Positions 8,980 through 15,016 of a stretch of 16,091 nt of DNA are shown here, piece by piece; the stretch's first letter is position 1; each line of letters starts with the position of its first letter. Both the position numbers and the translations under genes were made by a program. The notes under the pieces are model-generated. The model worked only from the letters and a program-made list of their open reading frames with translations, made no database searches and was not told the origin of the DNA. This DNA comes from Mesorhizobium sp. Its GTDB lineage: Bacteria; Pseudomonadota; Alphaproteobacteria; Rhizobiales; Rhizobiaceae. Where the stretch lies: assembly GCA_019509685.1 (NCBI GenBank), contig JAEKLU010000258.1, positions 1 to 16,091 on the forward strand. Direction: 5' to 3'.

Positions 8980-9737
8980 CCCGACCGTCCGCCATCGTCA
9001 CCGGCGGCGTGCGTGGCATCGGGCTCGCTTGCGCCGAAGCGCTGGCGGATGCCGGCTTCGACATCCTTGTCGCCGACTTGGCCGAAGCACCGATTGACGG
9101 GCTTGCAGCAAACATCGCCACACGCAGCGCAAAATTTGTCTATCAGCGCTGCGACATCGCCGAACTCTCCAGCCACACTGCCCTCGTCGACGCCGCGATA
9201 AAAGCCTTTGGCCGCATTGATTGCCTGGTCAACAATGCCGGCGTCGGCGCTGTCGTGCGCGGTGATTTGCTGGAGCTGACGCCTGAGAATTTCGACCGCG
9301 CGCTTGGCATCAACCTGCGCGGCACTGTGTTCCTCAGCCAGGCCGTCGGCAAGGCGATGCTGGCTATTCCTGGCGATCGCCCGAAATCGATCATCACCAT
9401 CACTTCGGTCAGCGCCGAAATGGCATCGCCCGAACGCTCCGAATACTGCGTCTCAAAGGCCGGTCTTTCGATGTGGGTGAAGAACCTGGCGCTGCGGCTC
9501 GCTCCCGGAAACATCGGCGTGTTCGAGGTGCGGCCGGGCATCATCCGCACCGACATGACGGCAGGGGTCTCCGCTAAGTACGATGCGCTCATCGAGGGCG
9601 GTCTCGTGCCAGCCAAACGTTGGGGCGAAGCCACCGATATTGGTGCCGCGGTGGCGGCGCTCGCCTCTGGAAAATTCGGCTTTTCGACCGGATCGGTCAT
9701 CAATGTCGACGGCGCGCTTTCCGTGCCGCGCTTGTGA
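8976..9737 (+). CDS. Short-chain dehydrogenase/reductase (classical SDR)
   Basis: A 253-residue protein with every classical SDR element: cofactor motif TGGVRGIG (9-16), Asp34 after the second strand (LVADLAE), which favours NAD over NADP, Asp60, NNAG (86-89), Asn113, and the catalytic Ser144, Tyr157 and Lys161 (YCVSK). RPGIIRTDM (186-194) is the usual loop after the sixth strand. The ATG at 8976 overlaps the previous stop in ATGA. An upstream in-frame extension inside the GMC gene (from 8658) is rejected because the SDR fold begins exactly at 8976. It would interconvert an alcohol and a ketone with NAD(H). Placed between two flavin oxidoreductases, it probably acts on the same carbon skeleton. 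FabG-like annotation is common for such genes, but a fatty-acid role is not suggested here. Confidence 0.93.
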   Translation: MTRPSAIVTGGVRGIGLACAEALADAGFDILVADLAEAPIDGLAANIATRSAKFVYQRCDIAELSSHTALVDAAIKAFGRIDCLVNNAGVGAVVRGDLLELTPENFDRALGINLRGTVFLSQAVGKAMLAIPGDRPKSIITITSVSAEMASPERSEYCVSKAGLSMWVKNLALRLAPGNIGVFEVRPGIIRTDMTAGVSAKYDALIEGGLVPAKRWGEATDIGAAVAALASGKFGFSTGSVINVDGALSVPRL

Positions 9738-9743
9738 GGAACC

Positions 9744-11372
9744 ATGACTGACTACATCATCGTGGGTGCCGGCCCGGCCGGCTGCGTTCTGGCCAACCGG
9801 TTGAGCGAGGATCCGTCAAATTCGGTGTTGCTGCTCGAAGCCGGCGGCAAGGACTGGCATCCTTACATCCACATGCCTGCGGGCTTTGCCAAGATGACCA
9901 AGGGCATCGCCTCCTGGGGCTGGTCGACAGTGCCGCAGAAGCACATGAAAGACCGCGTCTTCTGGTACACGCAGGCCAAGGTGGTCGGCGGCGGCTCATC
10001 GATCAACGCCCAGATCTACACGCGCGGCAATGCGCGCGATTACGACGCCTGGGAGAAGGAAGAGGGCCTGGCCGGCTGGGGCTATCGCGACGTGCTGCCC
10101 TATTTCAAGCGCGCCGAGAACAACCAGCGTTTCGCCAACGATTTCCACGGCGACGAAGGGCCGCTCGGCGTCTCCAATCCGATCTCGCCTTTGCCGATCT
10201 GCGAGGCCTATTTCCGCGCCGGGCAGGAAATGGGCATTCCCTTCAACCCAGATTTCAACGGCGCTGCCCAGGAGGGCGTCGGCTATTACCAGCTGACCCA
10301 GAAAAACGCCCGGCGCTCATCAGCCTCGGTCGCCTATCTGAAACCGATCCGCGACCGCCGGAATCTGAGCGTCAGGACCGATGTGCTGGTCACGCGTATC
10401 GTTGTCGAAAAAGACCGCGCCATCGGCGTCGAGATCGTCGACAGACCGGGCAGTGAGAAGACAATCCTGCGCGCCGAGCGCGAGGTGATCGTCTCCTCCG
10501 GCGCCATCGGCTCGCCGAAGCTGCTGATGCAGTCGGGCATCGGCCCGGCCGATCATTTGAAGTCGGTCGGCGTGACGCCGGTGCACGACCTGCCCGGCGT
10601 CGGCTCCAACATGCAGGACCACCTCGACTTGTTCGTCATCGCCGAATGCACCGGCGACCACACCTATGACAACTACGCCAAGCTGCACCGCACGGCCTGG
10701 GCCGGCCTGCAATATCTGCTTTTGAAGAAGGGCCCGGTGGCCTCCAGCCTGTTCGAGACCGGCGGCTTCTGGTACGCCGACCCGACCGCCGCCTCGCCCG
10801 ACATCCAGTTCCATCTCGGCCTCGGCTCCGGCATCGAGGCCGGCGTCGAGAAGCTGAACAACCCCGGCGTGACGCTGAACTCGGCCTTCCTGCGCCCGCG
10901 CTCGCGCGGCACGGTGCGGCTGAAGAGCGCCGATCCGGCCGACCACCCGCTGATCGACCCGAACTACTGGTCCGATCCATACGACCGCGACATGTCGATC
11001 AAGGGGCTGAGGCTGGCGCGCGAGATCATGCGGCAGAAAGCGCTTCAGCCTTACGTACTGCGCGAAGTGCTGCCAGGCCCTGCCCTGCAGAGCGACGACG
11101 ACCTCTTCGACTATGCCTGCCGCACGTCGAAGACCGATCATCACCCGGTCGGCACCTGCCGCATGGGCCATGACGCGATGGCCGTGGTGACACCCGATCT
11201 CAGGCTGCGCGGCATCGAGGGCTTGCGCGTCTGCGACGCCTCGGTAATGCCGCGCGTGCCTTCCTCCAACACCAACGCGCCGACCATCATGGTCGGCGAA
11301 AAGGGCGCCGACCTGATCCTCGGCCGCGAGCCGCTGCCGCCGGCCGTGTTCAAGGGCAACCGGGCGGCGTGA
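9744..11372 (+). CDS. GMC-family oxidoreductase, choline/alcohol dehydrogenase type
   Basis: A 542-residue flavoprotein of the BetA/alcohol dehydrogenase branch. It has the FAD motif IIVGAGPAGCVLANRLSE (5-22) with LLLEAGG, GMC signature 1 around KVVGGGSSINAQIYTRGNARDYD (79-101), signature 2 around SSGAIGSPKLLMQSGIGP (251-268), LPGVGSNMQDH (283-293), and the catalytic pair His467 in HPVGTCRMG and Asn511 in SSNTNAPTIM. No signal peptide is visible. The start ATG at 9744 has GAGGA at 9736-9740 and comes 6 bases after the SDR stop. It would oxidise an alcohol to an aldehyde or ketone, passing electrons to oxygen or a quinone. It is clearly a different subfamily from the GMC gene two places upstream, so it is not a recent tandem duplicate. 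Choline dehydrogenase itself is unlikely because no betaine genes surround it. Confidence 0.93.
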   Translation: MTDYIIVGAGPAGCVLANRLSEDPSNSVLLLEAGGKDWHPYIHMPAGFAKMTKGIASWGWSTVPQKHMKDRVFWYTQAKVVGGGSSINAQIYTRGNARDYDAWEKEEGLAGWGYRDVLPYFKRAENNQRFANDFHGDEGPLGVSNPISPLPICEAYFRAGQEMGIPFNPDFNGAAQEGVGYYQLTQKNARRSSASVAYLKPIRDRRNLSVRTDVLVTRIVVEKDRAIGVEIVDRPGSEKTILRAEREVIVSSGAIGSPKLLMQSGIGPADHLKSVGVTPVHDLPGVGSNMQDHLDLFVIAECTGDHTYDNYAKLHRTAWAGLQYLLLKKGPVASSLFETGGFWYADPTAASPDIQFHLGLGSGIEAGVEKLNNPGVTLNSAFLRPRSRGTVRLKSADPADHPLIDPNYWSDPYDRDMSIKGLRLAREIMRQKALQPYVLREVLPGPALQSDDDLFDYACRTSKTDHHPVGTCRMGHDAMAVVTPDLRLRGIEGLRVCDASVMPRVPSSNTNAPTIMVGEKGADLILGREPLPPAVFKGNRAA

Positions 11373-11382
11373 GGAACAGGCG

Positions 11383-11745
11383 ATGATCCGGCACTGCGTC
11401 TTTGTCCGCTTCCGCGACGATGTCCCCGCTACCGAACGCGCGGCGATCCATGCCGATCTCGAAGCGCTGCGATCCGTCATCGACGGCATGGGCAAGGTGC
11501 ATTTCAGCGCCAATGTCAGCCCCGAGCCTTTCGCGCGCGGCCTCACGCACGGCTTCACCATCGACTTTCGCGACGACGCCGCCCGCGACGCCTATCTGGT
11601 GCATGAGGCGCATCAGCGCGCCGGCGCCAGGCTGGTCGCGGCGCTCGACGGCGGCACCGACGGGCTGATGGTCTTCGATCTCGAGCATGATCCCGAAAAG
11701 TGGGAACCGGTTTTCGGAAAAGATCACGCCCCAACAAAGAGTTAG
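11383..11745 (+). CDS. Dabb (stress-responsive A/B barrel) domain protein with a repeat-derived C-terminal tail
   Basis: A 120-residue protein. Residues 1-100 are one complete dimeric alpha/beta-barrel Dabb domain, opening with MIRHCVFVRF. His4, His56, Tyr71, His74 and His77 have the same spacing as His5, His57, Tyr72, His75 and His78 in the plant polyketide cyclase OAC, recalled from memory. These positions are widely shared by Dabb proteins, so they show family rather than activity. Residues 101-120 and the TAG stop are encoded by the RIME-like repeat starting at 11683, so the native C-terminus has probably been replaced. The ATG at 11383 follows the GMC stop by 10 bases with GAGGAACAGG before it. 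As last gene of the unit it may act on a pathway intermediate. Its function is unknown. Confidence 0.85.
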   Translation: MIRHCVFVRFRDDVPATERAAIHADLEALRSVIDGMGKVHFSANVSPEPFARGLTHGFTIDFRDDAARDAYLVHEAHQRAGARLVAALDGGTDGLMVFDLEHDPEKWEPVFGKDHAPTKS

Positions 11746-11785
11746 ATCGGGATGACGACTCAACGAAACGTCATCCCGATCTAGC
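11683..11785. repeat. RIME-like two-palindrome intergenic repeat overlapping a gene end
   Basis: About 103 bases with two dyads. In the first, GCATGATCCCGAAAA (11685-11699) pairs with TTTTCGG (11711-11717) and, past a 4-base AAAA bulge, with GATCACGC (11722-11729), with one mismatch. In the second, TAGATCGGGATGACG (11743-11757) pairs perfectly with CGTCATCCCGATCTA (11769-11783). Size and layout fit the Rhizobium-specific intergenic mosaic element RIME1, described as about 108 bases with two large palindromes. The internal phrase CGGTTTTCGGAAAAGATCA is one I recall as dispersed in Mesorhizobium and relatives. The family assignment is from memory, not a search. Confidence 0.75.
11743..11783 (+). 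terminator. 15-bp perfect stem at the end of the catabolic unit
   Basis: This is the second palindrome of the repeat. The 15 perfect pairs close an 11-base loop (ACTCAACGAAA), and one G-U and one G-C pair extend the stem outward. The Dabb stop codon TAG is the first three bases of the left arm. No T-run follows, so it may act as a factor-assisted terminator or 3' stabiliser rather than a classical intrinsic terminator. Confidence 0.5.
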
Positions 11786-11802
11786 GCTTACGGAAATGTG
11801 AC

Positions 11803-11824
11803 CGCCGGTTCTCAAAAACCGGCG
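11803..11824 (+). other. 8-bp stem-loop in the MFS gene leader
   Basis: CGCCGGTT (11803-11810) pairs with AACCGGCG (11817-11824) around the 6-base loop CTCAAA. It lies between the repeat and the MFS gene. It could help end transcription from upstream or sit in the leader of the MFS message. No T-run follows directly. Confidence 0.4.
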
Positions 11825-11851
11825 CTCCAGCTGTTCTCTTTTGCCCTGGGT

Positions 11852-11866
11852 GGAACATATCGTTCC
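11852..11866. promoter_or_regulatory. Inverted repeat GGAAC-N5-GTTCC before the MFS gene (candidate operator)
   Basis: GGAAC (11852-11856) and GTTCC (11862-11866) form a 5-base inverted repeat with a 5-base spacer. It lies 28 bases before the MFS start, between the repeat element and the ribosome site. Its size suits binding by a dimeric regulator, but no regulator gene is in the window and I could not fit a convincing -35/-10 pair around it. Confidence 0.3.
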
Positions 11867-11880
11867 TTTTGGGGGATACA

Positions 11881-11889
11881 AAAGGAGGA
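11881..11889 (+). promoter_or_regulatory. Near-perfect Shine-Dalgarno that fixes a TTG start
   Basis: AAAGGAGGA is nearly full-length anti-16S complement. GGAGG ends 6 bases before the TTG at 11895. No ATG or GTG sits at the right distance in the MFS frame, so translation should start at this TTG rather than at the in-frame TTG at 11841, which lies upstream of this site. Confidence 0.75.
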
Positions 11890-11894
11890 CCGCC

Positions 11895-13112
11895 TTGAAC
11901 CTCACTTCAGAGCAGAAGAAAACCGTACTTGCATCATTCCTGGGTTGGACGCTCGACGCTTTTGATTTCTTCCTTCTGACTTTCCTGCTCACCGATATTG
12001 CGGCTGAATTCAACACCGACGTGCCGGCTGTCTCGAAAGCGCTTTTTCTGACGCTGGCGACGCGCTTTATCGGCGCTTTTTTCTTCGGCATGCTTGCCGA
12101 TAAATATGGGCGCAAGCCTATCCTGATGCTCAACATCGTCAGCTATTCGGTGATCGGCGCACTGGCTGCCTTCTCGCCCAATCTCGGCATCTTCCTGGCC
12201 TTGCGCGCGCTGTTCGGCATCGCCATGGGCGGCGAATGGGGACTGGGCAGCTCGCTCGCCATGGAATCCATTCCGCCGAGCGCGCGCGGCATGGTCTCCG
12301 GCATCCTGCAATGCGGCTATCCGGCCGGCTACCTGCTGGCCGCTGTCGTCTACGGGCTGCTCTACGGCCAACACATCGGCGAGTTCACCTTCGGCTGGCG
12401 CGCCATGTTCCTGCTCTCCTTCGTGCCGGCGCTGATCGTGCTCTTCATCCGCTCGCACGTGCCGGAATCGCCGGCCTTCGTCGAGGCGCAGAAATCGGTC
12501 AAGCCGGGCCTTATCGAAACGCTGCAGAAGCACTGGGGCGTCGCGCTCTATGCGGTGGTGCTGATGATGTTCTTCAACTTCTTCAGCCACGGCACGCAGG
12601 ACCTTTACCCGACCTTCCTGAAGAAGCAGCATGGCTTCGATCCGCACACGGTGAGCTGGATCACCATTGTCGCCAACCTCGGCGCGATCGCCGGCGGCCT
12701 GACGTTCGGCGCGCTGTCGGAGAAGATCGGCCGCATCAATGCCATCACGCTCGCCTGCCTGATCGCGCTGCCGGCGATCCCGCTCTGGGCCTATTCGACG
12801 ACGCCCTTCATGCTGGCCATCGGCGCCTTCGTCATGCAGGTCGCGGTGCAAGGCGCCTGGGGTGTCATCCCGGTGCATCTCAACGAGCTGTCGCCGGGTT
12901 CGGTGCGCGCGACGCTGCCTGGTTTCATCTACCAGGCCGGCAATCTCGCCGCGTCCTATGGCGGCCCTTACCAGGCCGGCATCGCCGAGGCTCCCGGGGG
13001 CAGCTATGGCTACGCGCTGGCGCTGTTTGCCGGCGTGGTCGCCATCTGCATCATCGTCGTCATCCGCTTCAGCCCGGAACGGCGCGGTCAGGTGATGACC
13101 GTGCTGGGATAG
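11895..13112 (+). CDS. MFS transporter of the JEN/SHS type, predicted monocarboxylate:H+ symporter
   Basis: A 405-residue major-facilitator protein with about twelve membrane segments. It has TM1 with WTLDAFDFFLLTF (18-30), motif A between TM2 and TM3 (GMLADKYGRKP, 65-75), GGEWGLG (112-118) in TM4, and the TM5 start RGMVSGILQCGYPAGY (131-146). Segment 228-240 reads NFFSHGTQDLYPT. It matches the yeast Jen1 signature Nxx[S/T]Hx[S/D]QDxxxT except for Thr in place of Ser/Asp at one position. That signature marks lactate/pyruvate and sialate symporters, so a short-chain monocarboxylate or sugar acid is the likely cargo. Start TTG 11895 is decided by the Shine-Dalgarno at 11881. The gene is separated from the catabolic unit by the repeat and probably has its own promoter. 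It may import or export an acid linked to that pathway, but this is inference from proximity. Confidence 0.9.
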   Translation: MNLTSEQKKTVLASFLGWTLDAFDFFLLTFLLTDIAAEFNTDVPAVSKALFLTLATRFIGAFFFGMLADKYGRKPILMLNIVSYSVIGALAAFSPNLGIFLALRALFGIAMGGEWGLGSSLAMESIPPSARGMVSGILQCGYPAGYLLAAVVYGLLYGQHIGEFTFGWRAMFLLSFVPALIVLFIRSHVPESPAFVEAQKSVKPGLIETLQKHWGVALYAVVLMMFFNFFSHGTQDLYPTFLKKQHGFDPHTVSWITIVANLGAIAGGLTFGALSEKIGRINAITLACLIALPAIPLWAYSTTPFMLAIGAFVMQVAVQGAWGVIPVHLNELSPGSVRATLPGFIYQAGNLAASYGGPYQAGIAEAPGGSYGYALALFAGVVAICIIVVIRFSPERRGQVMTVLG

Positions 13113-13124
13113 CGGCGGCCGCTA
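13110..13124. other. Dyad spanning two convergent stop codons
   Basis: TAGCGGC (13110-13116) and GCCGCTA (13118-13124) are perfect inverted repeats around one G. The MFS stop (TAG, + strand) and the EamA stop (TAG, - strand) are its outer ends. As RNA it can form six pairs with a 3-base loop on either strand. It is a minimal candidate for a shared end signal, since only 9 bases separate the genes and there is no T-run. Confidence 0.35.
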
Positions 13125-13967
13125 ACCCATTCTGAGCGCCGCGACGCCGGCCACGATGCCGAGCGCCGCGGCGACGCGCCACGCAGTCATCTTCTCGCCC
13201 AGCGCCAGCACCGAAATCAGCATGGCAAACAGGATCGAGGTCTCGCGCAATGATGCGACCGAGGCGATCGGCGCCTTGGTCATTGCCCACATGACGATCC
13301 AATAGGCGGCGCCGCTGAGCACGCCGGTGAACAGTCCGGCCTTCCAGTCGCGCGCCAGAACGGGTACCGCCTTTGGTCCTCGGAAGATCAGGCACAGCAC
13401 AAGCGCCCCCGCCGCGTCGCAGACGAACAGCCAGGCCGCGTAACTTTGCGCGGTGGCGGCAAGCCTGGCGCCGCTGCCGTCGGACAGCGTGTAGCTGGCG
13501 ATGAAGATCGATGTGCCGAGCGCGAAGCCGACCGCGCGTAGATTGAGCTTCTCCAGATGCGCGCCGCCGCGAAACGACATCACCAGCGTGCCGACCGACA
13601 ACAGCACGATGCCGACAATGGCGAACGGCGCCGGAACCTCGCCGACCACGACGATGGCGCCAAGCGCCGACAGCAGCGGCGCGGTGCCACGCGCCAGCGG
13701 ATAGGTCTGGGCGAAATCGCCTGCCTTGTAAGCGCCGACCAGGAAGCTGCGGTAGCCGATGTGGAAGACCACCGACGCAATGATGTATGGCCAGATTTCG
13801 GCCCTTGGAAACTCGACGAAAGGCAGCGCGAACATCGCCGCAAAGCCCATGCCGAGCGTCATCAAGGTGATCGACAGGAAACGGTCGAGATGCACCTTGA
13901 CCAGCGCATTCCAGATCGCATGCATGGCCGCCGCGGAGAGTACGGCGAGGAAGACGAACAACGTCAT
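13122..13967 (-). CDS. EamA/DMT-superfamily permease
   Basis: A 281-residue membrane protein with ten predicted hydrophobic segments in two EamA repeats. Repeat 1 runs from about 1 to 133 and repeat 2 from about 145 to 281. Markers include HAIWNALVK (16-24), GYRSFLVGAYKAGDFAQTYP (71-90) followed by LARGTAPLLSALGA, and in repeat 2 APIASVASLRETSILFAML (232-250) with LGEK (256-259), which is typical of the family. Drug/metabolite transporters of this size usually export amino acids, metabolites or small organics. Its cargo is unknown. The ATG at 13967 overlaps the upstream gene's stop as ATGA, so it is co-translated with the endonuclease/exonuclease/phosphatase-family gene. An in-frame extension to 14108 would lie inside that gene and is arginine-rich and unrelated to the fold, so it is rejected. 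Confidence 0.9.
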   Translation of the reverse strand: MTLFVFLAVLSAAAMHAIWNALVKVHLDRFLSITLMTLGMGFAAMFALPFVEFPRAEIWPYIIASVVFHIGYRSFLVGAYKAGDFAQTYPLARGTAPLLSALGAIVVVGEVPAPFAIVGIVLLSVGTLVMSFRGGAHLEKLNLRAVGFALGTSIFIASYTLSDGSGARLAATAQSYAAWLFVCDAAGALVLCLIFRGPKAVPVLARDWKAGLFTGVLSGAAYWIVMWAMTKAPIASVASLRETSILFAMLISVLALGEKMTAWRVAAALGIVAGVAALRMG

Positions 13968-14884
13968 GACGGGCTCATCGACCCTTGCTGGCCGAACGGC
14001 GTTTCGAGATCGATATCGACCCTGAGCGGGAAATGATCCGAAGCGATCTCGCCGATATCGGCGCTGATCCTGCGCACGCGATCGGCCAGCCCACCGCCGA
14101 CGAAGCAATGGTCGAGCCGACGTTTTGCCAGTTTGCCGTCGATGATCTTTTCATGCGTGTGAAAGTCCGCCGCCGGCGCCCTTGCGACGGCAGCGGCGTC
14201 GATGAAGCCGTCGATATAGGCGGCGCCGCGATGATAGGGCGTCGAGCCGATAATGCGCCGGTGTTCGGCGCTGCCCGGCTCCATGTTGAAGTCGCCCAGC
14301 CAGATCGCCGCCAGCGGACTTTCCGGTTCCGGCTGGCCATGCGTCCAGTTGCGTTGCGGCTCGTCATCGACGCCGCTCCACGGACCCCCCTCCAGCGGAG
14401 CGCGGCGATGCTCGGCGAGCAGGTAATCGATCTGCTCCAGCCGCTCCTCGGCCGCGATATGGGCAAGATGCAACGACAAGACCCGCACTGGTCCCGCCGG
14501 TGCCCGGATCATGCATTCGAGCGCGGCATTGCGTGTGTTGAGCGGCCTCAGCGTGCGCCGCAGCGGCAGCGTGTGCAGGCGCGACCAGACGATCGGCAGC
14601 CTGGACAACAGCATCGTGCCGAACTGCCGTCGGCGGTTGACGACACGGCCATCGCGCCTTTCGCTGGCATCCATGTCGAAGGCGGGGCCGTAGACCCAGT
14701 AATAGTCGGGCAGCAGGCTGGACAGAATTTCGGGCTGATCGTCATGGTCGGTGCGCCGCCAGTGCCGCTCCACCTCTTGCAGAGCGATGATGTCGGCGCC
14801 GTCGACCAGGCGCGCTATGCGCGCAAGATCGTAACGGCCGTCAATGCCGAAGCCATACTGGATGTTGTAGCTGACCAGCTTCAT
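13964..14884 (-). CDS. Endonuclease/exonuclease/phosphatase family protein
   Basis: A 306-residue cytoplasmic metal-dependent hydrolase with the complete EEP active site. It has Asn7 in SYNIQ, Glu37 in ALQEVE (metal ligand), His139 in SLHL, Asp198 and Asn200 in GDFNMEP, Asp258 in RLDHCFV, and the Asp283-His284 pair in SDHFPL. Members cut phosphodiesters or phosphomonoesters in DNA, RNA, lipids or small molecules, and the sequence does not say which. No signal peptide is visible. The ATG at 14884 has only a weak ribosome site. It is followed with a 4-base overlap by the EamA permease gene. Upstream are 132 bases to the antiporter stop, where its promoter should lie. An insert at about 165-190, rich in Pro, Glu and Gln, separates the central strands. 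Confidence 0.9.
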   Translation of the reverse strand: MKLVSYNIQYGFGIDGRYDLARIARLVDGADIIALQEVERHWRRTDHDDQPEILSSLLPDYYWVYGPAFDMDASERRDGRVVNRRRQFGTMLLSRLPIVWSRLHTLPLRRTLRPLNTRNAALECMIRAPAGPVRVLSLHLAHIAAEERLEQIDYLLAEHRRAPLEGGPWSGVDDEPQRNWTHGQPEPESPLAAIWLGDFNMEPGSAEHRRIIGSTPYHRGAAYIDGFIDAAAVARAPAADFHTHEKIIDGKLAKRRLDHCFVGGGLADRVRRISADIGEIASDHFPLRVDIDLETPFGQQGSMSPS

Positions 14885-15016
14885 CGATTAACCGGCTCAC
14901 ATTCGGTGTTGGCAGTAATGGTTCGGCGGATTGGTTGCAATGTGCAGCGAAACCACACCGGCTTGGGCCAGGCCCCGAGCCCGGCTTTGGAGTGACAATG
15001 CACCGGCTTGAATTTC
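14885..15016. other. 132-base gap with a direct repeat and a GC-rich hairpin
   Basis: This gap lies between two - strand genes. CACCGGCTTG occurs twice, at 14956-14965 and 15001-15010, with a shorter CCGGCTT copy at 14981-14987. GCTTGGG (14961-14967) can pair with CCCGAGC (14974-14980) with one G-U pair. On the - strand this hairpin lies downstream of the antiporter stop and upstream of the EEP gene. It could end antiporter transcription. No clear -35/-10 pair was recognised. Confidence 0.35.

Noticed and set aside
9744..11372. Choline dehydrogenase (betA) for the second GMC gene
   Set aside because: The active-site pattern is shared by many GMC alcohol dehydrogenases, no betaine operon genes adjoin it, and the aldehyde dehydrogenase lies 6.8 kb upstream beyond an importer.
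10320..11561. 413-codon open frame on the - strand opposite the second GMC gene and Dabb gene
   Set aside because: It crosses two real + strand genes and shows no family motif.
11852..11880. Possible general-stress EcfG promoter (GGAAC-N16/17-CGTT) before the MFS gene
   Set aside because: GGAAC is present, but the only CGTT lies 4 bases after it and nothing matching occurs at 16-17 bases on either strand.
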